Positions 12,299 to 27,600 of a stretch of 64,000 nucleotides of DNA are shown one piece after another. A program made the translations under genes and the position numbers. Under the pieces are notes generated by a model that was given only the letters and a program-made list of their open reading frames with translations, made no database searches and was not told the origin of the DNA. Origin of the DNA: Oscheius dolichura (Eukaryota; Nematoda; Chromadorea; Rhabditida; Rhabditidae). Numbering within the stretch: position 1 is the stretch's first letter; every line of letters begins with the position of its first letter. Where the stretch lies: NCBI GenBank assembly GCA_932521035.1, contig OW051497.1, forward strand, positions 12,586,001 to 12,650,000, read 5' to 3'.

Positions 12299-15200
12299 GA
12301 GGCGGATCGAGGACCACATTCTTCTAGTGACCTGAACCTTTGAAGTAAACCGCCTCGGACCGTTTGTTAGCCATGCCCTGAGGGCCCTGGAACTGCAAGA
12401 ATCGGGGCGAAATCGGCTGCTCTCGAACTTTGAGCCACGGTAGATGATAGTATAGCGGTACTGTTGAAGGAAATCTCACAGAGGCGTATCGAGGACCATA
12501 TTCTTCTAGTGACCTGAAGCTTTGAAGTAAACCGCCCCGGACAGTTTGTTGGTCATGCCCTGAGGGCCCTAGAACTGCAAGAATCGGGGCGAAATCGGCT
12601 GCTCTCGAACTTTGTGCCACGGTAGATGATAGTATAGCAGTACTATTGATGGAAAAACAACAGCTGGGGTAAGCAGATGACTACAAAACAGAGCTGAACG
12701 CTCGAAAACGGCACGGCGGATGAACGGTGGCTCTAACAAACGACACGGCGTGTGAACTGTGGCTCCAACAAGCGACACGGCGTATGAACTGTGGCTTCGT
12801 CTTTCTTGTACACTGGCCCAATTCACATGCCGTATCCTTTTCCACTCTAGAATTCCGCGCCAAAGAATTCTGACTCCTTCCAGTCAAAAAGTAGACATTA
12901 TTCTTCGTTTTCGAAAGCTATCCATCACCCGTTTGCCTGAGGCGGATCGAGGACCACATTCTTCTAGTGACCTGAACCTTTGAAGTAAACCGCCTCGGAC
13001 CGTTTGTTAGCCATGCCCTGAGGGCCCGAGAACTGCAAGTATCGGGGCGAAATCGGCTGCTCTCGAACTTTGAGCCACGGTAGCTGATAGTATAGCGGTA
13101 CTATTGAAGGAAATCTCACAGAGGCGTATCGAGGACCATATTCTTCTAGTAACCTGAACCTTTGAAGTAATCCGCCTCGGACAGTTTGTTGGTCGTGCCC
13201 TGAGGGCCCTAGAACTGCAAGAATCGGGGCGAAATCGGCTGCTCTCGAACTTTGAGCCACGGTAGATGATAGTATAGCGGTACTATTGAAGGAAATCTCG
13301 CAGAGGCGTATGGAGGACCATATTCTTCTAGTGACCTGAGCCTTTGAAGTAAACCGCCTCGGACAGTTTGTTAGCCATGCCCTGAGGGCCCTAGAACTGC
13401 AAGAATCGGGGCGAAATCGGCTGCTCTCGAACTTTGAGCCACGGTAGATGATAGTATAGCGGTACTATTGATGGAACAACAACAGCTGGGGTAAGCAGAT
13501 GACTACAAAACAGTCATTATTCTTCGTTTTTGATAGCTGTCTATCACCCGTTTGCCTGAGGCGGATCGAGGACCACATTCTTCTAGTGCCCTGAACCTTT
13601 GAAATAATCCGCCTCGGACAGTTTGTTGGTCATGCCCTGAGGGCCCTGGAACTGCAAGAATCGGGGCGAAATCGGCTGCTCTCGAACTTTGAGCCACGGT
13701 AGATGATAGTATAGCGGTACTGTTGAAGGAAATCTCACAGAGGCGTATCGAGGACCATATTCTTCTAGTGACCTGAACCTTTGAAGTAAACCGCCCCGGA
13801 CAGTTTGTTGGTCATGCCCTGAGGGCCCTAGAACTGCAAGAATCGGGGCGAAATCGGCTGCTCTCGAACTTTGTGCCACGGTAGATGATAGTATAGCAGT
13901 ACTATTGATGGAAAAACAACAGCTGGGGTAAGCAGATGACTACAAAACAGAGCTGAACGCTCGAAAACGGCACGGCGGATGAACGGTGGCTCTAACAAAC
14001 GACACGGCGTGTGAACTGTGGCTCCAACAAGCGACACGGCGTATGAACTGTGGCTTCGTCTTTCTTGTACACTGGCCCAATTCACATGCCGTATCCTTTT
14101 CCACTCTAGAATTCCGCGCCAAAGAATTCTGACTCCTTCCAGTCAAAAAGTAGACATTATTCTTCGTTTTCGAAAGCTATCCATCACCCGTTTGCCTGAG
14201 GCGGATCGAGGACCACATTCTTCTAGTGACCTGAACCTTTGAAGTAAACCGCCTCGGACCGTTTGTTAGCCATGCCCTGAGGGCCCGAGAACTGCAAGTA
14301 TCGGGGCGAAATCGGCTGCTCTCGAACTTTGAGCCACGGTAGCTGATAGTATAGCGGTACTATTGAAGGAAATCTCACAGAGGCGTATCGAGGACCATAT
14401 TCTTCTAGTAACCTGAACCTTTGAAGTAATCCGCCTCGGACAGTTTGTTGGTCGTGCCCTGAGGGCCCTAGAACTGCAAGAATCGGGGCGAAATCGGCTG
14501 CTCTCGAACTTTGAGCCACGGTAGATGATAGTATAGCGGTACTATTGAAGGAAATCTCGCAGAGGCGTATGGAGGACCATATTCTTCTAGTGACCTGAGC
14601 CTTTGAAGTAAACCGCCTCGGACAGTTTGTTAGCCATGCCCTGAGGGCCCTAGAACTGCAAGAATCGGGGCGAAATCGGCTGCTCTCGAACTTTGAGCCA
14701 CGGTAGATGATAGTATAGCGGTACTATTGATGGAACAACAACAGCTGGGGTAAGCAGATGACTACAAAACAGTCATTATTCTTCGTTTTTGATAGCTGTC
14801 TATCACCCGTTTGCCTGAGGCGGATCGAGGACCACATTCTTCTAGTGCCCTGAACCTTTGAAATAATCCGCCTCGGACAGTTTGTTGGTCATGCCCTGAG
14901 GGCCCTGGAACTGCAAGAATCGGGGCGAAATCGGCTGCTCTCGAACTTTGAGCCACGGTAGATGATAGTATAGCGGTACTGTTGAAGGAAATCTCACAGA
15001 GGCGTATCGAGGACCATATTCTTCTAGTGACCTGAACCTTTGAAGTAAACCGCCCCGGACAGTTTGTTGGTCATGCCCTGAGGGCCCTAGAACTGCAAGA
15101 ATCGGGGCGAAATCGGCTGCTCTCGAACTTTGTGCCACGGTAGATGATAGTATAGCAGTACTATTGATGGAAAAACAACAGCTGGGGTAAGCAGATGACT

Positions 15201-18200
15201 ACAAAACAGAGCTGAACGCTCGAAAACGGCACGGCGGATGAACGGTGGCTCTAACAAACGACACGGCGTGTGAACTGTGGCTCCAACAAGCGACACGGCG
15301 TATGAACTGTGGCTTCGTCTTTCTTGTACACTGGCCCAATTCACATGCCGTATCCTTTTCCACTCTAGAATTCCGCGCCAAAGAATTCTGACTCCTTCCA
15401 GTCAAAAAGTAGACATTATTCTTCGTTTTCGAAAGCTATCCATCACCCGTTTGCCTGAGGCGGATCGAGGACCACATTCTTCTAGTGACCTGAACCTTTG
15501 AAGTAAACCGCCTCGGACCGTTTGTTAGCCATGCCCTGAGGGCCCGAGAACTGCAAGTATCGGGGCGAAATCGGCTGCTCTCGAACTTTGAGCCACGGTA
15601 GCTGATAGTATAGCGGTACTATTGAAGGAAATCTCACAGAGGCGTATCGAGGACCATATTCTTCTAGTGACCTGAACCTTTGAAGTAAACCGCCTCGGAC
15701 CGTTTGTTAGCCATGCCCTGAGGGCCCTAGAACTGCAAGAATCGGGGGAAATCGGCTGCTCTCGAACTTTGAGCCACGGTAGATGATAGTATAGCGGTAC
15801 TATTGATGGAAAAACAACAGCTGGGGTATGCAGATGACTACAAAACAGAGCTGAACGCTCGAAAACGGCACGGCGGATGAACGGTGGCTCTAACAAACGA
15901 CACGGCGTGTGAACTGTGGCTCCAACAAGCGACACGGCGTATGAACTGTGGCTTCGTCTTTCTTGTACACTGGCCCAATTCACATGCCGTATCCTTTTCC
16001 ACTCTAGAATTCCGCGCCAAAGAATTCTGACTCCTTCCAGTCAAAAAGTAGACATTATTCTTCGTTTTCGAAAGCTATCCATCACCCGTTTGCCTGAGGC
16101 GGATCGAGGACCACATTCTTCTAGTGACCTGAACCTTTGAAGTAAACCGCCTCGGACCGTTTGTTAGCCATGCCCTGAGGGCCCGAGAACTGCAAGTATC
16201 GGGGCGAAATCGGCTGCTCTCGAACTTTGAGCCACGGTAGCTGATAGTATAGCGGTACTATTGAAGGAAATCTCACAGAGGCGTATCGAGGACCATATTC
16301 TTCTAGTGACCTGAACCTTTGAAGTAAACCGCCTCGGACCGTTTGTTAGCCATGCCCTGAGGGCCCTAGAACTGCAAGAATCGGGGGAAATCGGCTGCTC
16401 TCGAACTTTGAGCCACGGTAGATGATAGTATAGCGGTACTATTGATGGAAAAACAACAGCTGGGGTATGCAGATGACTACAAAACAGAGCTGAACGCTCG
16501 AAAACGGCACGGCGGATGAACGGTGGCTCTAACAAACGACACGGCGTGTGAACTGTGGCTCCAACAAGCGACACGGCGTATGAACTGTGGCTTCGTCTTT
16601 CTTGTACACTGGCCCAATTCACATGCCGTATCCTTTTCCACTCTAGAATTCCGCGCCAAAGAATTCTGACTCCTTCCAGTCAAAAAGTAGACATTATTCT
16701 TCGTTTTCGAAAGCTATCCATCACCCGTTTGCCTGAGGCGGATCGAGGACCACATTCTTCTAGTGACCTGAACCTTTGAAGTAAACCGCCTCGGACCGTT
16801 TGTTAGCCATGCCCTGAGGGCCCGAGAACTGCAAGTATCGGGGCGAAATCGGCTGCTCTCGAACTTTGAGCCACGGTAGCTGATAGTATAGCGGTACTAT
16901 TGAAGGAAATCTCACAGAGGCGTATCGAGGACCATATTCTTCTAGTAACCTGAACCTTTGAAGTAATCCGCCTCGGACAGTTTGTTGGTCGTGCCCTGAG
17001 GGCCCTAGAACTGCAAGAATCGGGGCGAAATCGGCTGCTCTCGAACTTTGAGCCACGGTAGATGATAGTATAGCGGTACTATTGAAGGAAATCTCGCAGA
17101 GGCGTATGGAGGACCATATTCTTCTAGTGACCTGAGCCTTTGAAGTAAACCGCCTCGGACAGTTTGTTAGCCATGCCCTGAGGGCCCTAGAACTGCAAGA
17201 ATCGGGGCGAAATCGGCTGCTCTCGAACTTTGAGCCACGGTAGATGATAGTATAGCGGTACTATTGATGGAACAACAACAGCTGGGGTAAGCAGATGACT
17301 ACAAAACAGTCATTATTCTTCGTTTTTGATAGCTGTCTATCACCCGTTTGCCTGAGGCGGATCGAGGACCACATTCTTCTAGTGCCCTGAACCTTTGAAA
17401 TAATCCGCCTCGGACAGTTTGTTGGTCATGCCCTGAGGGCCCTGGAACTGCAAGAATCGGGGCGAAATCGGCTGCTCTCGAACTTTGAGCCACGGTAGAT
17501 GATAGTATAGCGGTACTGTTGAAGGAAATCTCACAGAGGCGTATCGAGGACCATATTCTTCTAGTGACCTGAACCTTTGAAGTAAACCGCCCCGGACAGT
17601 TTGTTGGTCATGCCCTGAGGGCCCTAGAACTGCAAGAATCGGGGCGAAATCGGCTGCTCTCGAACTTTGTGCCACGGTAGATGATAGTATAGCAGTACTA
17701 TTGATGGAAAAACAACAGCTGGGGTAAGCAGATGACTACAAAACAGAGCTGAACGCTCGAAAACGGCACGGCGGATGAACGGTGGCTCTAACAAACGACA
17801 CGGCGTGTGAACTGTGGCTCCAACAAGCGACACGGCGTATGAACTGTGGCTTCGTCTTTCTTGTACACTGGCCCAATTCACATGCCGTATCCTTTTCCAC
17901 TCTAGAATTCCGCGCCAAAGAATTCTGACTCCTTCCAGTCAAAAAGTAGACATTATTCTTCGTTTTCGAAAGCTATCCATCACCCGTTTGCCTGAGGCGG
18001 ATCGAGGACCACATTCTTCTAGTGACCTGAACCTTTGAAGTAAACCGCCTCGGACCGTTTGTTAGCCATGCCCTGAGGGCCCGAGAACTGCAAGTATCGG
18101 GGCGAAATCGGCTGCTCTCGAACTTTGAGCCACGGTAGCTGATAGTATAGCGGTACTATTGAAGGAAATCTCACAGAGGCGTATCGAGGACCATATTCTT

Positions 18201-21200
18201 CTAGTGACCTGAACCTTTGAAGTAAACCGCCTCGGACCGTTTGTTAGCCATGCCCTGAGGGCCCTAGAACTGCAAGAATCGGGGGAAATCGGCTGCTCTC
18301 GAACTTTGAGCCACGGTAGATGATAGTATAGCGGTACTATTGATGGAAAAACAACAGCTGGGGTATGCAGATGACTACAAAACAGAGCTGAACGCTCGAA
18401 AACGGCACGGCGGATGAACGGTGGCTCTAACAAACGACACGGCGTGTGAACTGTGGCTCCAACAAGCGACACGGCGTATGAACTGTGGCTTCGTCTTTCT
18501 TGTACACTGGCCCAATTCACATGCCGTATCCTTTTCCACTCTAGAATTCCGCGCCAAAGAATTCTGACTCCTTCCAGTCATAAAGTAGTCATCATTCTTC
18601 GTTTTTGATAGCTGTCTATCACCCGTTTGCCTGAGGCGGATCGAGGACCACATTCTTCTAGTGCCCTGAACCTTTGAAGTAATCCGCCTCGGACAGTTTG
18701 TTGGTCATGCCCTGAGGGCCCGAGAACAGCAAGAATCGGGGCGAAATCGGCTGCTCTCGAACTTTGAGCCACGGTAGATGATAGTATAGCGGTACTATTG
18801 ATGGAAATCTCACAGAGGCGTATCGAGGACCATATTCTTCTAGTGACCTGAACCTTTGAAGTAAACCGCCTCGGACCGTTTGTTAGCCATGCCCTGAGGG
18901 CCCTGGAACTGCAAGAATCGGGGCGAAATCGGCTGCTTCCGAACTTTGAGCCACGGTAGATGATAGTATAGCGGTACTATTGATGGAACAACAACAGCTG
19001 GGGTAAGCAGATGACTACAAAACAGTCATTATTCTTCGTTTTTGATAGCTGTCTATCACCCGTTTGCCTGAGGCGGATCGAGGACCACATTCTTCTAGTG
19101 CCCTGAACCTTTGAAGTAATCCGCCTCGGACAGTTTGTTGGTCATGCCCTGAGGGCCCTGGAACTGCAAGAATCGGGGCGAAATCGGCTGCTCTCGAACT
19201 TTGAGCCACGGTAGATGATAGTATAGCGGTACTGTTGAAGGAAATCTCACAGAGGCGTATCGAGGACCATATTCTTCTAGTGACCTGAAGCTTTGAAGTA
19301 AACCGCCCCGGACAGTTTGTTGGTCATGCCCTGAGGGCCCTAGAACTGCAAGAATCGGGGCGAAATCGGCTGCTCTCGAACTTTGTGCCACGGTAGATGA
19401 TAGTATAGCAGTACTATTGATGGAAAAACAACAGCTGGGGTAAGCAGATGACTACAAAACAGAGCTGAACGCTCGAAAACGGCACGGCGGATGAACGGTG
19501 GCTCTAACAAACGACACGGCGTGTGAACTGTGGCTCCAACAAGCGACACGGCGTATGAACTGTGGCTTCGTCTTTCTTGTACACTGGCCCAATTCACATG
19601 CCGTATCCTTTTCCACTCTAGAATTCCGCGCCAAAGAATTCTGACTCCTTCCAGTCAAAAAGTAGACATTATTCTTCGTTTTCGAAAGCTATCCATCACC
19701 CGTTTGCCTGAGGCGGATCGAGGACCACATTCTTCTAGTGACCTGAACCTTTGAAGTAAACCGCCTCGGACCGTTTGTTAGCCATGCCCTGAGGGCCCGA
19801 GAACTGCAAGTATCGGGGCGAAATCGGCTGCTCTCGAACTTTGAGCCACGGTAGCTGATAGTATAGCGGTACTATTGAAGGAAATCTCACAGAGGCGTAT
19901 CGAGGACCATATTCTTCTAGTGACCTGAACCTTTGAAGTAAACCGCCTCGGACCGTTTGTTAGCCATGCCCTGAGGGCCCTAGAACTGCAAGAATCGGGG
20001 GAAATCGGCTGCTCTCGAACTTTGAGCCACGGTAGATGATAGTATAGCGGTACTATTGATGGAAAAACAACAGCTGGGGTATGCAGATGACTACAAAACA
20101 GAGCTGAACGCTCGAAAACGGCACGGCGGATGAACGGTGGCTCTAACAAACGACACGGCGTGTGAACTGTGGCTCCAACAAGCGACACGGCGTATGAACT
20201 GTGGCTTCGTCTTTCTTGTACACTGGCCCAATTCACATGCCGTATCCTTTTCCACTCTAGAATTCCGCGCCAAAGAATTCTGACTCCTTCCAGTCATAAA
20301 GTAGTCATCATTCTTCGTTTTTGATAGCTGTCTATCACCCGTTTGCCTGAGGCGGATCGAGGACCACATTCTTCTAGTGCCCTGAACCTTTGAAGTAATC
20401 CGCCTCGGACAGTTTGTTGGTCATGCCCTGAGGGCCCGAGAACAGCAAGAATCGGGGCGAAATCGGCTGCTCTCGAACTTTGAGCCACGGTAGATGATAG
20501 TATAGCGGTACTATTGATGGAAATCTCACAGAGGCGTATCGAGGACCATATTCTTCTAGTGACCTGAACCTTTGAAGTAAACCGCCTCGGACCGTTTGTT
20601 AGCCATGCCCTGAGGGCCCTGGAACTGCAAGAATCGGGGCGAAATCGGCTGCTTCCGAACTTTGAGCCACGGTAGATGATAGTATAGCGGTACTATTGAA
20701 GGAAATCTCACAGAGGCGTATCGAGGACCATATTCTTCTAGTGACCTGAGCCTTTGAAGTAAACCGCCTCGGACAGTTTGTTAGCCATGCCCTGAGGGCC
20801 CTAGAACTGCAAGAATCGGGGCGAAATCGGCTGCTCTCGAACTTTGAGCCACGGTAGATGATAGTATAGCGGTACTATTGATGGAACAACAACAGCTGGG
20901 GTAAGCAGATGACTACAAAACAGTCATTATTCTTCGTTTTTGATAGCTGTCTATCACCCGTTTGCCTGAGGCGGATCGAGGACCACATTCTTCTAGTGCC
21001 CTGAACCTTTGAAGTAATCCGCCTCGGACAGTTTGTTGGTCATGCCCTGAGGGCCCTGGAACTGCAAGAATCGGGGCGAAATCGGCTGCTCTCGAACTTT
21101 GAGCCACGGTAGATGATAGTATAGCGGTACTGTTGAAGGAAATCTCACAGAGGCGTATCGAGGACCATATTCTTCTAGTGACCTGAAGCTTTGAAGTAAA

Positions 21201-24200
21201 CCGCCCCGGACAGTTTGTTGGTCATGCCCTGAGGGCCCTAGAACTGCAAGAATCGGGGCGAAATCGGCTGCTCTCGAACTTTGTGCCACGGTAGATGATA
21301 GTATAGCAGTACTATTGATGGAAAAACAACAGCTGGGGTAAGCAGATGACTACAAAACAGAGCTGAACGCTCGAAAACGGCACGGCGGATGAACGGTGGC
21401 TCTAACAAACGACACGGCGTGTGAACTGTGGCTCCAACAAGCGACACGGCGTATGAACTGTGGCTTCGTCTTTCTTGTACACTGGCCCAATTCACATGCC
21501 GTATCCTTTTCCACTCTAGAATTCCGCGCCAAAGAATTCTGACTCCTTCCAGTCAAAAAGTAGACATTATTCTTCGTTTTCGAAAGCTATCCATCACCCG
21601 TTTGCCTGAGGCGGATCGAGGACCACATTCTTCTAGTGACCTGAACCTTTGAAGTAAACCGCCTCGGACCGTTTGTTAGCCATGCCCTGAGGGCCCGAGA
21701 ACTGCAAGTATCGGGGCGAAATCGGCTGCTCTCGAACTTTGAGCCACGGTAGCTGATAGTATAGCGGTACTATTGAAGGAAATCTCACAGAGGCGTATCG
21801 AGGACCATATTCTTCTAGTAACCTGAACCTTTGAAGTAATCCGCCTCGGACAGTTTGTTGGTCGTGCCCTGAGGGCCCTAGAACTGCAAGAATCGGGGCG
21901 AAATCGGCTGCTCTCGAACTTTGAGCCACGGTAGATGATAGTATAGCGGTACTATTGAAGGAAATCTCGCAGAGGCGTATGGAGGACCATATTCTTCTAG
22001 TGACCTGAGCCTTTGAAGTAAACCGCCTCGGACAGTTTGTTAGCCATGCCCTGAGGGCCCTAGAACTGCAAGAATCGGGGCGAAATCGGCTGCTCTCGAA
22101 CTTTGAGCCACGGTAGATGATAGTATAGCGGTACTATTGATGGAACAACAACAGCTGGGGTAAGCAGATGACTACAAAACAGTCATTATTCTTCGTTTTT
22201 GATAGCTGTCTATCCCCCTTTTGCCTGAGGCGGATCGAGGACCATATTCTTCTAGTGACCTGAGCCTTTGAAGTAAACCGCCTCGGACAGTTTGTTAGCC
22301 ATGCCCTGAGGGCCCTAGAACTGCAGGAATCGGGGGAAATCGGCTGCTCTCGAACTTTGAGCCACGGTAGATGATAGTATAGCGGTACTATTGATGGAAA
22401 AACAACAGCTGGGGTATGCAGATGACTACAAAACAGAGCTGAACGCTCGAAAACGGCACGGCGGATGAACGGTGACTCTAACAAACGACACGGCGTGTGA
22501 ACTGTGGCTCCAACAAGCGACACGGCGTATGAACTGTGGCTTCGTCTTTCTTGTACACTGGCCCAATTCACATGCCGTATCCTTTTCCACTCTAGAATTC
22601 CGCGCCAAAGAATTCTGACTCCTTCCAGTCAAAAAGTAGACATTATTCTTCGTTTTCGAAAGCTATCCATCACCCGTTTGCCTGAGGCGGATCGAGGACC
22701 ACATTCTTCTAGTGACCTGAACCTTTGAAGTAAACCGCCTCGGACCGTTTGTTAGCCATGCCCTGAGGGCCCGAGAACTGCAAGTATCGGGGCGAAATCG
22801 GCTGCTCTCGAACTTTGAGCCACGGTAGCTGATAGTATAGCGGTACTATTGAAGGAAATCTCACAGAGGCGTATCGAGGACCATATTCTTCTAGTAACCT
22901 GAACCTTTGAAGTAATCCGCCTCGGACAGTTTGTTGGTCGTGCCCTGAGGGCCCTAGAACTGCAAGAATCGGGGCGAAATCGGCTGCTCTCGAACTTTGA
23001 GCCACGGTAGATGATAGTATAGCGGTACTATTGAAGGAAATCTCGCAGAGGCGTATGGAGGACCATATTCTTCTAGTGACCTGAGCCTTTGAAGTAAACC
23101 GCCTCGGACAGTTTGTTAGCCATGCCCTGAGGGCCCTAGAACTGCAAGAATCGGGGCGAAATCGGCTGCTCTCGAACTTTGAGCCACGGTAGATGATAGT
23201 ATAGCGGTACTATTGATGGAACAACAACAGCTGGGGTAAGCAGATGACTACAAAACAGTCATTATTCTTCGTTTTTGATAGCTGTCTATCACCCGTTTGC
23301 CTGAGGCGGATCGAGGACCACATTCTTCTAGTGCCCTGAACCTTTGAAGTAATCCGCCTCGGACAGTTTGTTGGTCATGCCCTGAGGGCCCTGGAACTGC
23401 AAGAATCGGGGCGAAATCGGCTGCTCTCGAACTTTGAGCCACGGTAGATGATAGTATAGCGGTACTGTTGAAGGAAATCTCACAGAGGCGTATCGAGGAC
23501 CATATTCTTCTAGTGACCTGAACCTTTGAAGTAAACCGCCCCGGACAGTTTGTTGGTCATGCCCTGAGGGCCCTAGAACTGCAAGAATCGGGGCGAAATC
23601 GGCTGCTCTCGAACTTTGTGCCACGGTAGATGATAGTATAGCAGTACTATTGATAGAAAAACAACAGCTGGGGTAAGCAGATGACTACAAAACAGAGCTG
23701 AACGCTCGAAAACGGCACGGCGGATGAACGGTGGCTCTAACAAACGACACGGCGTGTGAACTGTGGCTCCAACAAGCGACACGGCGTATGAACTGTGGCT
23801 TCGTCTTTCTTGTACACTGGCCCAATTCACATGCCGTATCCTTTTCCACTCTAGAATTCCGCGCCAAAGAATTCTGACTCCTTCCAGTCAAAAAGTAGAC
23901 ATTATTCTTCGTTTTCGAAAGCTATCCATCACCCGTTTGCCTGAGGCGGATCGAGGACCACATTCTTCTAGTGACCTGAACCTTTGAAGTAAACCGCCTC
24001 GGACCGTTTGTTAGCCATGCCCTGAGGGCCCGAGAACTGCAAGTATCGGGGCGAAATCGGCTGCTCTCGAACTTTGAGCCACGGTAGCTGATAGTATAGC
24101 GGTACTATTGAAGGAAATCTCACAGAGGCGTATCGAGGACCATATTCTTCTAGTGACCTGAACCTTTGAAGTAAACCGCCTCGGACAGTTTGTTAGCCAT

Positions 24201-24629
24201 GCCATGAGGGCCCGAGAACTGCAAGAATCGGGGCGAAATCGGCTGCTCTCGAACTTTGAGCCACGGTAGATGATAGTATAGCGGTACTATTGAAGGAAAT
24301 CTCACAGAGGCGTATCGAGGACCATATTCTTCTAGTAACCTGAACCTTTGAAGTAATCCGCCTCGGACAGTTTGTTGGTCGTGCCCTGAGGGCCCTAGAA
24401 CTGCAAGAATCGGGGCGAAATCGGCTGCTCCCGAACTTTGAGCCACGGTGGATGATAGTATAGCGGTACTATTGAAGGAAATCTCACAGAGGCGTATCGA
24501 GGACCATATTCTTCTAGTAACCTGAACCTTTGAAGTAATCCGCCTCGGACAGTTTGTTGGTCGTGCCCTGAGGGCCCTAGAACTGCAAGAATCGGGGCGA
24601 AATCGGCTGCTCTCGAACTTTGAGCCACG

Positions 24630-27600
24630 GTAGATGATAGTATAGCGGTACTATTGATGGAACAACAACAGCTGGGGTAAGCAGATGACTACAAAACAGT
24701 CATTATTCTTCGTTTTTGATGGCTGTCTATCCCCCTTTTGCCTGAGGCGGATCGAGGACCATATTCTTCTAGTGACCTGAGCCTTTGAAGTAAACCGCCT
24801 CGGACAGTTTGTTAGCCATGCCGTGAGGGCCCGAGAACAGCAAGAATCGGGGCGAAATCGGCTGCTCTCGAACTTTGAGCCACGGTAGGCGACAGTATAG
24901 CGTTACTATTGATGGAAAAACAACAGCTGGGGTAAGCAGATGACTACAAAACAGAGCTGAACGCTCGAAAACGGCACGGCGGATGAACGGTGACTCTAAC
25001 AAACGACACGGCGTGTGAACTGTGGCTCCAACAAGCGACACGGCGTATGAACTGTGGCTTCGTCTTTCTTGTACACTGGCCCAATTCACATGCCGTATCC
25101 TTTTCCACTCTAGAATTCGGTGCCAAAGAATTCTGACTCCTTCCAGTCATAAAGTAGTCATCATTCTTCGTTTTTGATAGCTGTCTATCACCCGTTTGCC
25201 TGAGGCGGATCGAGGACCACATTCTTCTAGTGCCCTGAACCTTTGAAGTAATCCGCCTCGGACAGTTTGTTGGTCATGCCCTCAGGGCCCTAGAACTGCA
25301 AGAATCGGGGAAATCGGCTGCTCTCGAACTTTGAGCCACGGTAGGCGATAGTACAGCGGTACTATTGATGGAACAACAACAGCTGGGGTAAGCAGATGAC
25401 TACAAAACAGTCATTATTCTTCGTTTTTGATGGCTGTCTATCCCCCTTTTGCCTGAGGCGGATCGAGGACCATATTCTTCTAGTGACCTGAGCCTTTGAA
25501 GTAAACCGCCTCGGACAGTTTGTTAGCCATGCCCTGAGGGCCCTAGAACTGCAAGAATCGGGGGAAATCGGCTGCTCTCGAACTTTGAGCCACGGTAGAT
25601 GATAGTATAGCGGTACTATTGATGGAAAAACAACAGCTGGGGTATGCAGATGACTACAAAACAGAGCTGAACGCTCGAAAACGGCACGGCGGATGAACGG
25701 TGGCTCTAACAAACGACACGGCGTGTGAACTGTGGCTCCAACAAGCGACACGGCGTATGAACTGTGGCTTCGTCTTTCTTGTACACTGGCCCAATTCACA
25801 TGCCGTATCCTTTTCCACTCTAGAATTCGGTGCCAAAGAATTCTGACTCCTTCCAGTCATAAAGTAGTCATCATTCTTCGTTTTTGATAGCTGTCTATCA
25901 CCCGTTTGCCTGAGGCGGATCGAGGACCACATTCTTCTAGTGCCCTGAACCTTTGAAGTAATCCGCCTCGGACAGTTTGTTGGTCATGCCCTCAGGGCCC
26001 TAGAACTGCAAGAATCGGGGAAATCGGCTGCTCTCGAACTTTGAGCCACGGTAGGCGATAGTACAGCGGTACTATTGATGGAACAACAACAGCTGGGGTA
26101 AGCAGATGACTACAAAACAGTCATTATTCTTCGTTTTTGATGGCTGTCTATCCCCCTTTTGCCTGAGGCGGATCGAGGACCATATTCTTCTAGTGACCTG
26201 AGCCTTTGAAGTAAACCGCCTCGGACAGTTTGTTAGCCATGCCCTGAGGGCCCTAGAACTGCAAGAATCGGGGGAAATCGGCTGCTCTCGAACTTTGAGC
26301 CACGGTAGATGATAGTATAGCGGTACTATTGATGGAAAAACAACAGCTGGGGTATGCAGATGACTACAAAACAGAGCTGAACGCTCGAAAACGGCACGGC
26401 GGATGAACGGTGGCTCTAACAAACGACACGGCGTGTGAACTGTGGCTCCAACAAGCGACACGGCGTATGAACTGTGGCTTCGTCTTTCTTGTACACTGGC
26501 CCAATTCACATGCCGTATCCTTTTCCACTCTAGAATTCGGTGCCAAAGAATTCTGACTCCTTCCAGTCATAAAGTAGTCATCATTCTTCGTTTTTGATAG
26601 CTGTCTATCACCCGTTTGCCTGAGGCGGATCGAGGACCACATTCTTCTAGTGCCCTGAACCTTTGAAGTAATCCGCCTCGGACAGTTTGTTGGTCATGCC
26701 GTGAGGGCCCGAGAACAGCAAGAATCGGGGCGAAATCGGCTGCTCTCGAACTTTGAGCCACGGTAGATGATAGTATAGCGGTACTATTGATGGAACAACA
26801 AGAGCTGGGGTAAGCAGATGACTACAAAACAGTCATTATTCTTCGTTTTTGATAGCTGTCTATCACCCGTTTGCCTGAGGCGGATCGAGGACCACATTCT
26901 TCTAGTGCCCTGAACCTTTGAAGTAATCCGCCTCGGACAGTTTGTTAGCCATGCCGTGAGGGCCCGAGAACAGCAAGAATCGGGGCGAAATCGGCTGCTC
27001 TCGAACTTTGAGCCACGGTAGGCGACAGTATAGCGTTACTATTGATGGAAAAACAACAGCTGGGGTAAGCAGATGACTACAAAACAGAGCTGAACGCTCG
27101 AAAACGGCACGGCGGATGAACGGTGACTCTAACAAACGACACGGCGTGTGAACTGTGGCTCCAACAAGCGACACGGCGTATGAACTGTGGCTTCGTCTTT
27201 CTTGTACACTGGCCCAATTCACATGCCGTATCCTTTTCCACTCTAGAATTCGGTGCCAAAGAATTCTGACTCCTTCCAGTCATAAAGTAGTCATCATTCT
27301 TCGTTTTTGATAGCTGTCTATCACCCGTTTGCCTGAGGCGGATCGAGGACCACATTCTTCTAGTGCCCTGAACCTTTGAAGTAATCCGCCTCGGACAGTT
27401 TGTTGGTCATGCCGTGAGGGCCCGAGAACAGCAAGAATCGGGGCGAAATCGGCTGCTCTCGAACTTTGAGCCACGGTAGATGATAGTATAGCGGTACTAT
27501 TGATGGAACAACAAGAGCTGGGGTAAGCAGATGACTACAAAACAGTCATTATTCTTCGTTTTTGATAGCTGTCTATCACCCGTTTGCCTGAGGCGGATCG

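Larger units (their letters stand above)
10031..24200 (+). repeat. Family A, core block alternating 639/640-bp and 1259-bp higher-order repeats
   Basis: Long modules start near 10112, 10751, 12010, 12650, 13910, 15168, 15807, 16446, 17705, 18344, 19421, 20060, 21319, 22395 and 23655. Steps are 639-640 (one plain plus one long-module monomer), 1259 (the same plus one short-module monomer and two plain monomers) or 1076-1077 (one plain monomer fewer). Copies differ by scattered single bases, such as GGAC versus GTAC at the sub-repeat, ATGGAGG versus ATCGAGG, and a 3-bp loss giving CGGGGGAAATCGG. This is the most homogenised part of family A. Confidence 0.9.
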